The notes under the pieces were generated by a model that had not been told where the DNA came from, searched no databases, and saw only the letters and a program-made list of their open reading frames with translations. Positions 8,728-14,742 of a stretch of DNA of 15,537 nt are shown here, in pieces. Every line of letters starts with the position of its first letter. The first letter of the stretch is position 1. Both the position numbers and the translations under genes were made by a program. The DNA is taken from assembly GCA_023251195.1 (NCBI GenBank), contig JAHEZG010000048.1, positions 1 to 15,537 on the forward strand. Reading direction: 5' to 3'. The DNA is from Chitinophagaceae bacterium (GTDB lineage: Bacteria; Bacteroidota; Bacteroidia; Chitinophagales; UBA10324).

Positions 8728-9649
8728 AAGGAATCATAACTTTCAAACACGAAGGAATAATTTCAACTTCTGCTGGTAAATTATAATAAGGTTCGCCATC
8801 TAATTCCAGAATATTTTCTCCTTCGCATTTTATAAGGGCTTTAATTCCTGAAAAAGTTTTCACCTTCTGATGTTTTGTAAAACTTCCGGAAAACAATCCT
8901 TTCAGATTCAGAATAATTTGTGGAATAGAAATATCGCCGATGACTGTGATATTTAATTTTCCATCAATCATCGTTGCGTCGGGGCATTGTTTTATTCCAC
9001 CACCGTTGCTGTGATTATTTCCGATGGCGACTGAAAATATTTTTCCACTCAATTCTTTTCCATCAACTGTTAAACTTACCTGTTGTGCTTTGTAACTGAA
9101 TAAAGAAGTTGCAAGACATCGCAGATAAACCAACTTGCCACCGTTGCCTTTCATCTTTTCGTTGTGTGCTTTTACTGCTACATGCGAATCGAAACCACAC
9201 CCCCCCATACTAATTATGTAAGCTGTTTTATTTTCATTCAGGAATGTAACCTTGATTGCATCCTGTAACACTTCAGTATTTTTTTTCAGGAGTTGAATGA
9301 TTTGTTCCTTTCGCTTTGGCAATTTCCAGTAGTTCGCGAAATCATTTCCGGTTCCCATTGGGATTAATCCTAAACTAATTTGTTTCGATTCAACTTGTTG
9401 CTGTAACAGAATTCCATTCGCCACCTGGTGCAAAGTGCCATCGCCGCCAACTGCAATAATTTTTCGGTAACCGTCACGAATGGCATCTTGTGTAAGCACA
9501 ATGGCATCGCCTGCCTTTTGCGTTTGTTTCAGGGCGAATGCAATATTGTTTTGATGCAATTCAGTTTCAAAGTTTTTCCAGAAACGAAGTGATTTTCCGC
9601 CCGAAGAAACCGGATTAAGAATAAATGCAAATGAATTTTCGAGACTCAA
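8720..9649 (-). CDS. Diacylglycerol kinase-family lipid kinase (YegS/DgkB type)
   Basis: This is a soluble lipid kinase of the DAGK catalytic family, which phosphorylates diacylglycerol or a related lipid with ATP at the inner membrane face. Among 309 residues, NP at 12-13 starts the fold, GGDGT at 68-72 is the nucleotide-binding motif, MGTGNDF at 98-104 follows, and LDGE at 283-286 with the closing IPSCLKVMIP segment completes the C-terminal beta domain. The only plausible start is a TTG (9649-9647): no ATG or GTG lies between it and the first conserved strand. That TTG overlaps the stop of the upstream aldo/keto reductase as TTGA, implying translational coupling. A run of seven G in the coding strand (9200-9206) encodes part of SMGGCGF. 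The exact lipid substrate is unknown. Confidence 0.92.
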   Translation of the reverse strand: MSLENSFAFILNPVSSGGKSLRFWKNFETELHQNNIAFALKQTQKAGDAIVLTQDAIRDGYRKIIAVGGDGTLHQVANGILLQQQVESKQISLGLIPMGTGNDFANYWKLPKRKEQIIQLLKKNTEVLQDAIKVTFLNENKTAYIISMGGCGFDSHVAVKAHNEKMKGNGGKLVYLRCLATSLFSYKAQQVSLTVDGKELSGKIFSVAIGNNHSNGGGIKQCPDATMIDGKLNITVIGDISIPQIILNLKGLFSGSFTKHQKVKTFSGIKALIKCEGENILELDGEPYYNLPAEVEIIPSCLKVMIPFS

Positions 9650-10629
9650 TTTTTAATTTTTGGTTTGTTGTTTACTATTTTTTCAATCTCGTTCATTACT
9701 TCATCCGTCAGCAAATTAACTGATTCGGAAGATTTCAAATTTTCTTTCAACTGTTCCAGTTTTGATGCACCAATAATTACTGTACTCACATTTTTATTTT
9801 TCAGGCACCAGGCGATTGCCAATCTTCCCAATGGAACTCCGAGTTTTTCTGAAAGCAGATTTAATTTTTTTACTTTTTCCAAACGGGCAGTATCTCCTAA
9901 AGTTTTTTCGCGCAGCCATTCCAATCCCTTTAATGCAAGACGCGAATTTTTCGGAACACCATTCAAATATTTTCCGGTTAATAAGCCGGAGGCAAGCGGC
10001 GACCAGATGGTGGTTCCCATTCCGAATTGCGAATACAAATTATGATACTCACTTTCAAACCGTTCGCGGTGTAACAGATTGTATTGCGGTTGTTCCATAG
10101 TCGGAGCCAGCAGATGATTTTGCTTTGCGATTGCATGCGCTTCAGTAATTTGTTCTGCGCTCCACTCACTCGTTCCCCAGTATAAAATTTTTCCCTGCAT
10201 AAATAATTGGTGCATGGTGAAAACAGTTTCTTCAACAGGTGAATTCGGATCAGGGCGGTGACAGAAATATAAATCGAGATAACTCACCTTTAATCTTTTC
10301 AAGGCCGCATCACACGCTTCGAAAACATGCTTTCGGCTGAGTCCGGTTTGATTCGGCAACTTACCACCCGTTCCAAAAAAAACTTTGCTGCTCACCACAT
10401 AAGTATCGCGCGACCATTTCATCTTCTGCAAAATTTTCCCCATCAGAATTTCCGATTTGCCATACACATATCCTTCCGCGTTATCGAAAAAATTCACCCC
10501 ATTATCATAAGCATACTTCATGCACTTTTCCATGGAATCATTTGAACCCAACTTCGCAAAGTTGAGCCACGAGCCATACGACAATTCACTTACCTGCAAT
10601 CCGGATTTTCCAAGTTGGCGATAATTCAT
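9646..10629 (-). CDS. Aldo/keto reductase (Kv-beta / YghZ-like)
   Basis: This is an NADPH-dependent oxidoreductase of the aldo/keto reductase superfamily with a TIM-barrel fold in the cytoplasm. With the ATG at 10629 as residue 1 the protein has 327 residues, starting MNYRQLGKSGLQVSELSYG, the usual N-terminus of the Kv-beta-like group. The catalytic tetrad is visible as D49 and Y54 (FFDNAEGY), K82 (SSKVFF) and H124 (YFCHRPDPN). The cofactor loop IGASKLEQLKENL lies at 286-298. Upstream TTG (10659) and ATG (10656) codons are in frame, but a TAAGTTTG promoter element at 10644-10651 would put transcription start downstream of both, so I favour 10629. It is the first gene of a two-gene unit with the lipid kinase. 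The natural substrate cannot be told from sequence. Confidence 0.93.
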   Translation of the reverse strand: MNYRQLGKSGLQVSELSYGSWLNFAKLGSNDSMEKCMKYAYDNGVNFFDNAEGYVYGKSEILMGKILQKMKWSRDTYVVSSKVFFGTGGKLPNQTGLSRKHVFEACDAALKRLKVSYLDLYFCHRPDPNSPVEETVFTMHQLFMQGKILYWGTSEWSAEQITEAHAIAKQNHLLAPTMEQPQYNLLHRERFESEYHNLYSQFGMGTTIWSPLASGLLTGKYLNGVPKNSRLALKGLEWLREKTLGDTARLEKVKKLNLLSEKLGVPLGRLAIAWCLKNKNVSTVIIGASKLEQLKENLKSSESVNLLTDEVMNEIEKIVNNKPKIKN

Positions 10630-10643
10630 TTCTGTTTTTTTCT

Positions 10644-10651
10644 CAAACTTA
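10644..10651 (-). promoter_or_regulatory. Predicted -7 promoter element for the aldo/keto reductase-lipid kinase unit
   Basis: On the minus strand this reads TAAGTTTG, a full match to the Bacteroidota -7 consensus TAnnTTTG. It ends 14 bases before the ATG at 10629, which predicts a very short leader and decides between the candidate starts. No convincing -33 TTTG is seen at the usual distance, so this is moderate evidence only. Confidence 0.5.
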
Positions 10652-10674
10652 CACATCAAAATCTTTTGTTGGTC

Positions 10675-10694
10675 TTGTATGACAAATCATACAA
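10675..10694. promoter_or_regulatory. Perfect 20-base palindrome upstream of the aldo/keto reductase, likely operator
   Basis: TTGTATGA at 10675-10682 and TCATACAA at 10687-10694 are exact reverse complements separated by CAAA. The site lies 24 bases upstream of the predicted -7 element of the minus-strand unit and about 60 bases upstream of a possible plus-strand -7 element. A dimeric regulator could therefore act on both directions. No T-run or GC core suggests a terminator. The inner TGA-N4-TCA resembles a CRP/FNR-type core, though the outer bases do not settle the family. No regulator gene adjoins it. Confidence 0.55.
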
Positions 10695-10754
10695 ACAAAA
10701 ATGATTTTGTTTGAAAGCAACATTTTACAAACGGCGCAAAGCGAGGAACAGCAA

Positions 10755-10762
10755 TAGTTTTG
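10755..10762 (+). promoter_or_regulatory. Possible -7 promoter element before the small membrane peptide
   Basis: TAGTTTTG fits TAnnTTTG and lies 14 bases before the ATG at 10777, the same spacing seen for the aldo/keto reductase. A matching -33 box is not evident. In AT-rich DNA such octamers also occur by chance. Confidence 0.35.
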
Positions 10763-10776
10763 TGAAAATTTTTTTT

Positions 10777-10860
10777 ATGGCTACCGCAGTTTTTACACTT
10801 TCAGCATTGGTACTGGTAATTACAGCTGTGATGATTAAAGCTCAGAAGCGAGTTAGATAA
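10777..10860 (+). CDS. Possible 27-residue single-pass membrane peptide
   Basis: The frame from ATG 10777 to TAA 10860 encodes 27 residues. A hydrophobic stretch (about 4-20, AVFTLSALVLVITAVMI) is followed by a strongly basic tail, KAQKRVR, so the peptide would be a classic single-pass membrane peptide with a cytoplasmic C-terminus. In-frame GTG at 10762 and TTG at 10711 could lengthen it to 32 or 49 residues. It is the only gene candidate in the roughly 395 bases between the aldo/keto reductase and the cytochrome lipoprotein. A -7 element precedes it and a two-way terminator follows 111 bases later. No Shine-Dalgarno sequence is present, but neighbours lack one too. I do not recognise the family. 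A chance open frame is a real alternative at this length. Confidence 0.35.
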   Translation: MATAVFTLSALVLVITAVMIKAQKRVR

Positions 10861-10971
10861 ATTTTCAAAAAACATTAGTAATTTCTGCTTCTGGTATTCA
10901 GCAGCACACCACAATCATCTGATTTCGTCAGCGATTATTTTTTCGAAATAAAATTCCACGACACATAAAAC

Positions 10972-11007
10972 AAAAAAGACCGCCCCGAAAACCGGAGCGG
11001 TCTTTTT
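10972..11007. terminator. Two-way intrinsic terminator
   Basis: GACCGC at 10978-10983 pairs with GCGGTC at 10997-11002. After one C-A mismatch, CCG pairs with CGG around an AAAAC loop. A6 before the stem and T5 after it allow termination from both sides. It lies 16 bases past the stop of the cytochrome lipoprotein gene on the minus strand, and would also end any plus-strand transcript from 10769 onward. The stretch 10861-10971 holds nothing else I can name. Confidence 0.88.
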
Positions 11008-11023
11008 CATTTGATGCAGCAAA

Positions 11024-11296
11024 TTAATTTGCTGATTGAAGAAACTCAACCACTTTATTTATTTCTGTTTCGGTTAAATTATTTACCCGTTGCTTCATGT
11101 GCATTCCCACTGTTTCCCATTGTGCATCGCTGTAATCTACCGGGTCGGGTGCATTGTGGCAACGCAAACAATTTTCGCCCCAGATCTGCGCCCCGGATTT
11201 AGCTGTAACAGTTTCGGTGGCGGCGCATCCGTTGATAAATAATATTGTTCCGATGCTGAAGATGATTGCTATTGAAAGTGAAGTTATTTTTTTCAT
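11024..11296 (-). CDS. Monoheme cytochrome c lipoprotein
   Basis: This is a 90-residue c-type cytochrome. A lipoprotein signal peptide (1-23) ends in the lipobox INGC, so C24 would be lipidated after export. One haem site, CLRCH, lies at 43-47, and M65 or M67 in the GMHMKQR segment is the probable sixth ligand. The C-terminal helix (about 74-88, LTETEINKVVEFLQ) is typical of small class I cytochromes. Residues after C24 (AATETV) lack the acidic-rich surface-export signal described for Bacteroidota lipoproteins, which favours a periplasm-facing position; this is inference. It is the last gene of the three-gene cluster, 39 bases after the outer-membrane barrel gene, and is followed by the terminator. 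Haem attachment is near certain; its electron partners are unknown. Confidence 0.9.
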   Translation of the reverse strand: MKKITSLSIAIIFSIGTILFINGCAATETVTAKSGAQIWGENCLRCHNAPDPVDYSDAQWETVGMHMKQRVNNLTETEINKVVEFLQSAN

Positions 11297-11335
11297 GATT
11301 GTTGAATTTTTGTGTTGATGAACATTTGTTAAAAA

Positions 11336-12571
11336 TTAAAATCCCATAACAAAGCGCGCTAACAATTCACTGCTCTGTTCACCATTTACATGTGTGGTGT
11401 TCTCGTATGCAAAACGCAAACCTGTGCGCCAGTTCAACCAGTAGCAAAGTCCGATGTCCATTCGTGTTACTACTCCGCCTGCACCATTATTATCTTTTTC
11501 ACTCCATGCTGCATCTTTTGGTTCGGTGAGAGAATTGTAACGAAACAACAACTCAACATTTTTCAAACATTTATTTTTTATCAGCGCCGGACGAAAAGAA
11601 AACTGCGCATAATAATTCTGCAGTGTGTTATTGAAAGTATAAAGTGTGGAATCTCCGGGAGCATAATTGGTTGCAGTGAAACCATCAGGAACAGAATAGT
11701 AAGCATCATCAACCATGTAACTGCTGAACTGACCTTTCACACCAATGATGGATTTTATTTTCGGAATTGATTTTACAAAATTCAAATCAATGGCCATTGC
11801 ACTTGCACCCACTTTAGAATAATCTTTCCATTCAGAATTTATCTGGTAAACTGAGTCTTCCGGATTTCCGGCAATTCCCTTCTCGTAAGAAAATCCTAAT
11901 TCCAAACAAGAGTTAGAAAACGGAAGCAAACCGATTCGCCCGCCAACTTGTTTGTTCGAATTATTATCGTCGAGGTTTTCGTAATCAATTAATCCGTTGC
12001 TGTTATCGAGCGAAGGACCATTGGAAACAAACACAACATAACTCAATCTTGAATTTCCTAATGGCACACGACCACGAACATCCATTCCCATAATTGCACC
12101 CCAGTTCAGATGAGTTCCACCTGGAAGAAAATCTTCATCAGGTATTATCGGATTATTCGGGAAGCGCTCAATGAAAGCGGGCTCCCATTTTTCGCCATAA
12201 GCACCAAACGGAGTTAACATTCTTCCGGCACCAATGCTGATGTAATTATTTACAGCATAATTCAATTTTGCAAATTCTAATTCGAATTCTCCTTGCGGAG
12301 CTTCAATCTCACTCTCGAAAAATAATTTGTCAGAAATTTTCCATAGGAAAACCGGAGCAAAACCATACGAGTTGAAATTCAATTTTGCATCTTTATCGTA
12401 AGCAAAGCCAAACCACCCTGCTCCGGTTAATAGCATTTTAGTTTTTCCGGAAGCTGCAGAAAGATTTTTTTTGTTTACCTCAGTCTGTGTTGAATCCTGC
12501 GCTGAAGAAACGAAAGTCATAGCCGGCATCAGGAATAGTGCAAGCATGAATAATTTGAAAAGTGATTTCAT
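11336..12571 (-). CDS. Outer-membrane beta-barrel protein, porin-like
   Basis: The 411 residues begin with a signal peptide cut near SSAQ (22-25). The rest alternates amphipathic strands with polar turns and ends in the aromatic FVMGF, a typical outer-membrane barrel C-terminus. Early strands hold GAGWFGFAYD and the segment ISIGAGRMLTPFGAYGEKW, which recalls phosphate-selective porin O/P-like barrels and phylum-specific porins. Loops are rich in Asn, Asp and Glu. There is no TonB box or plug domain, so it is not a TonB-dependent receptor, and there is no CxxCH, so it is not itself a cytochrome. It sits between two monoheme cytochrome genes with gaps of 38 and 39 bases, suggesting one operon and a role tied to electron transfer or to uptake of a redox-active solute. 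Substrate is unknown. Confidence 0.85.
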   Translation of the reverse strand: MKSLFKLFMLALFLMPAMTFVSSAQDSTQTEVNKKNLSAASGKTKMLLTGAGWFGFAYDKDAKLNFNSYGFAPVFLWKISDKLFFESEIEAPQGEFELEFAKLNYAVNNYISIGAGRMLTPFGAYGEKWEPAFIERFPNNPIIPDEDFLPGGTHLNWGAIMGMDVRGRVPLGNSRLSYVVFVSNGPSLDNSNGLIDYENLDDNNSNKQVGGRIGLLPFSNSCLELGFSYEKGIAGNPEDSVYQINSEWKDYSKVGASAMAIDLNFVKSIPKIKSIIGVKGQFSSYMVDDAYYSVPDGFTATNYAPGDSTLYTFNNTLQNYYAQFSFRPALIKNKCLKNVELLFRYNSLTEPKDAAWSEKDNNGAGGVVTRMDIGLCYWLNWRTGLRFAYENTTHVNGEQSSELLARFVMGF

Positions 12572-12609
12572 GAGTTTGTTTTTTAGTGATGATTAATTTG
12601 AGTTGAGTT

Positions 12610-13041
12610 TTATTTTATTTTTTTAACCGCAGCAAGAGTTCTTATGTAACTCACCAATTGCCAGCGCTGCTGATCGGTCAGCGTTGATTTGTAAGAAGCC
12701 ATCGCGCCTCTGCCGGTTGTGATTTTCCAATACAATGATCCATCAGTTTCCGATTGAACTTTTACCGATGAATGATCCGCTGGAGGAATTGCGAGCGCAG
12801 GTGCTGCCACCCCATCTCCTTTACCTGCATTACCATGACAGACAACACAATACTTTACATACAAAAGTTTTCCGGCAGGAGCAGCAGTTGTGTTTCCTGC
12901 CAATGGGCTTTTAATAATACATGCCGAAGCAGGTGAGATCCAAGGCGTTGTTTGAAATGGTTTTGAATTTTTACTGCTGATAGCTTCAAATGAAACGATC
13001 AGAATAAAAAGAACAGTTAAGGGGAGTTTTACTTTTTTCAT
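12610..13041 (-). CDS. Exported monoheme cytochrome c
   Basis: This 143-residue cytochrome c has an N-terminal hydrophobic export signal or anchor (about 5-22). A short linker with PWISPASACIIKSPLAGN (33-50) precedes the haem domain, which has CVVCH at 65-69 followed by GNAGKGDG, and M114 in GRGAMASYKSTLT as the likely sixth ligand. It closes with the helix DQQRWQLVSYIRTL, typical of class I cytochrome c subunits that dock with terminal oxidases or reductases. No lipobox is seen, so it is periplasmic or held by an uncleaved anchor. It heads the cytochrome-barrel-cytochrome cluster, and a FNR/CRP-type palindrome centred about 80 bases upstream of its ATG suggests oxygen- or redox-responsive control. 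Family assignment is secure; the partner is not known. Confidence 0.92.
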   Translation of the reverse strand: MKKVKLPLTVLFILIVSFEAISSKNSKPFQTTPWISPASACIIKSPLAGNTTAAPAGKLLYVKYCVVCHGNAGKGDGVAAPALAIPPADHSSVKVQSETDGSLYWKITTGRGAMASYKSTLTDQQRWQLVSYIRTLAAVKKIK

Positions 13042-13113
13042 AGTTCATTTTTTTAGCAGGATGAATTTCCAACTCAACCAGTATGTAACAGGTGAGCAAC
13101 ATCAGTTGTTTAA

Positions 13114-13129
13114 CATGATATAAATCATG
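13114..13129. promoter_or_regulatory. FNR/CRP-family type palindrome upstream of the cytochrome-porin cluster
   Basis: CATGAT (13114-13119) and ATCATG (13124-13129) are perfect inverted arms around ATAA. The inner TGAT-N4-ATCA is the core of the FNR-type site TTGAT-N4-ATCAA; only the outermost bases differ. Its centre is about 80 bases upstream of the cytochrome c ATG, a normal activator position if the leader is about 40 bases. The remaining 13130-13283 is AT-rich with no gene or strong hairpin. Confidence 0.6.
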
Positions 13130-13283
13130 CGCTTAATAACTAAAAGAATTAAACTGGAAATAATAAAGATTGATTGTGCCAATATTTAAAACACAACTGA
13201 AATAAAATTGAAAGGGAAAAAACTTTGGAACATATATTTTGTTCGCTCAAATAAAATCTGTTATACCCGAATATTTATAAGTT

Positions 13284-14633
13284 TTAAACTTTTATTCCTA
13301 TCACCAATACATCATCTACCTGCTCGTTGATTCCTTTCCACTTTTCAAAATACTCACCTAATAATTTCCCTTGTTCATTCATATTTTTATTTTGTATGAA
13401 CATCAATTCTTCCTTGAAATTATTGGTCATTAATTTTTTTCCAAACTCACCGCCAAACTGATCAGCAAATCCATCTGAAAACAGATAAACAGAATCGTTA
13501 GGTAAAATTGAAATAGAATGATTTGCAAAAGATTCATTATCCCAAAACTGACTGCCGATTGAAAATTTGTCGCCGTGATACTGTAACAGTTCTCCGCTTC
13601 TGATAATCCACAGCGGTCGTTTAGCGCCTGCAAATTCCAAATTCATATTTTTCATATCAATGGAACAAATGGCTATATCCATTCCTGCATGCGAATCAGT
13701 TTCTGATTTATTTAAAGAATTGATAACTGAACTGTTCAATTGTTTTAAAATCTGCGCCGGAACTGTTACACTTTTTTCATTTACAATCTGATTTAACAGT
13801 GAGGTTCCCAACACACTCATCAATGCGCCTGCCACTCCATGACCGGTGCAATCAGCGGCCACAATAATTATTTTATCGTCGCTTGAATGGAACCAATAAA
13901 AATCGCCGGAGATAATATCCTTTGGCAAAAAGTAAATAAAACTCTTTGGCAGCAAGGAGCGCAATTCATTTTCAGGTGGAAGTATTGCCTGCTGCAAACC
14001 GTTTGCATAATGAATGGAATCCAGTATCTCCTTATTTTTTATTTCTAATAATTCTTTTTGATAAACTACTTCCTTCGTTCTTTCAATTACCTGCGACTCG
14101 AGTAATTCATTCTGAAACAGAATTAATTTTTCTTTTTCCTGTAGGTTTTGAAGCGCTTGTTGCTGTGCTTCTGCCTTTTCGATCAGTGCAATTTCTTTTT
14201 CGTGTTGCATCAGAATCAGATTCTTCTGCGCTTCAATTCCTTTTTTTAATAATTCCATTTCTTCAATGGATTTTATTAAGGTGAGTTGAAGGTCTTCAAA
14301 AGTGATTGGTTTTGTAATAAAATCAAATGCGCCGCGATTCATTGCCGTGCGGATATTCTGCATGTCGCCATAAGCGGAAATCACCACAGTTTTTTGCAAC
14401 AGATTATTTTCCTTTTTCTTTCCTAAAAAAGTTAAACCATCCATCACCGGCATATTAATATCGGTGAAGACTACATCAATTTCTGAATCGGTTTTTAATT
14501 TTTCAAGTGCAACACTTCCGTTTTCAGCGAACACAAAAGTCAGCTCACCTTTTTTTATCTGTGAACGAAAAAACTGCTGGAATAAATTCTCCACATCCGG
14601 CTCATCATCCACAACAAGAATTTTGTTTGCCAT
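13284..14633 (-). CDS. Response regulator fused to SpoIIE-type (PP2C) serine phosphatase
   Basis: The 449-residue protein joins a signal receiver to a phosphatase output. The receiver domain (about 4-122) has acidic D9/D10, the phosphoacceptor D58 in FTDINMPVMDG, S86 and K108, all intact. A long coiled coil (about 123-205, rich in Glu, Lys, Gln and Leu) links to a SpoIIE/RsbU-like domain (about 208-447). Metal-binding acids are visible at D244 (SGDFYW), D261 (ADCTGHG), D387 (SDGFADQFGG) and D440/D441. In known partner-switching systems such enzymes dephosphorylate an anti-sigma antagonist; the target here is not encoded nearby. No histidine kinase adjoins it, so the regulator is orphan in this window. 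It has its own -7 element and lies 242 bases upstream of the cytochrome cluster on the same strand. Confidence 0.94.
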   Translation of the reverse strand: MANKILVVDDEPDVENLFQQFFRSQIKKGELTFVFAENGSVALEKLKTDSEIDVVFTDINMPVMDGLTFLGKKKENNLLQKTVVISAYGDMQNIRTAMNRGAFDFITKPITFEDLQLTLIKSIEEMELLKKGIEAQKNLILMQHEKEIALIEKAEAQQQALQNLQEKEKLILFQNELLESQVIERTKEVVYQKELLEIKNKEILDSIHYANGLQQAILPPENELRSLLPKSFIYFLPKDIISGDFYWFHSSDDKIIIVAADCTGHGVAGALMSVLGTSLLNQIVNEKSVTVPAQILKQLNSSVINSLNKSETDSHAGMDIAICSIDMKNMNLEFAGAKRPLWIIRSGELLQYHGDKFSIGSQFWDNESFANHSISILPNDSVYLFSDGFADQFGGEFGKKLMTNNFKEELMFIQNKNMNEQGKLLGEYFEKWKGINEQVDDVLVIGIKV

Positions 14634-14653
14634 TATTTTTCGGAATTGTTGGG

Positions 14654-14661
14654 CAAAGCTA
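14654..14661 (-). promoter_or_regulatory. Predicted -7 promoter element for the response regulator-phosphatase gene
   Basis: On the minus strand this reads TAGCTTTG, a full TAnnTTTG match ending 20 bases before the ATG at 14633. A TATTT run sits about 20 bases upstream, where a -33 TTTG would be expected, as a partial match. It lies just beyond the fusA terminator, so the gene likely has its own transcript. Confidence 0.5.
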
Positions 14662-14683
14662 TAAGCATTTGTAAGTGTTTTAA

Positions 14684-14718
14684 ATAAAAAAGCCCTCCGG
14701 TTTTCTCCGAAGGGCTTT
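14684..14718 (-). terminator. Intrinsic terminator of fusA
   Basis: On the minus strand AAAGCCCTTCGG (14718-14707) pairs with CCGGAGGGCTTT (14700-14689) apart from one mismatch, around a 6-base loop. A T-run and T-rich tail follow toward 14684. It starts 24 bases past the fusA stop codon. Confidence 0.88.
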
Positions 14719-14742
14719 GAATTTTAATTTAAAAAAACAGAA

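Noticed and set aside
9665..10545. Long open frames on the plus strand opposite the aldo/keto reductase
   Set aside because: They are antisense shadows of a well-conserved gene and show no recognisable domain.
10630..10659. Upstream TTG/ATG starts of the aldo/keto reductase
   Set aside because: The family N-terminus matches the ATG at 10629, and a -7 promoter element overlaps the interval before it.
10701..10757. 18-residue plus-strand frame starting ATG 10701
   Set aside because: No family features, and it ends inside the predicted -7 element of the next candidate gene.
13066..13123. Short plus-strand frame of about 20 residues upstream of the cytochrome cluster
   Set aside because: It is very short, lacks a promoter box or hydrophobic pattern, and runs through the FNR-like site.
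13205..13260. Small inverted repeat GAACA/TGTTC downstream of the response regulator gene as a terminator
   Set aside because: Only five pairs with a seven-base loop and no T-run on the correct side.
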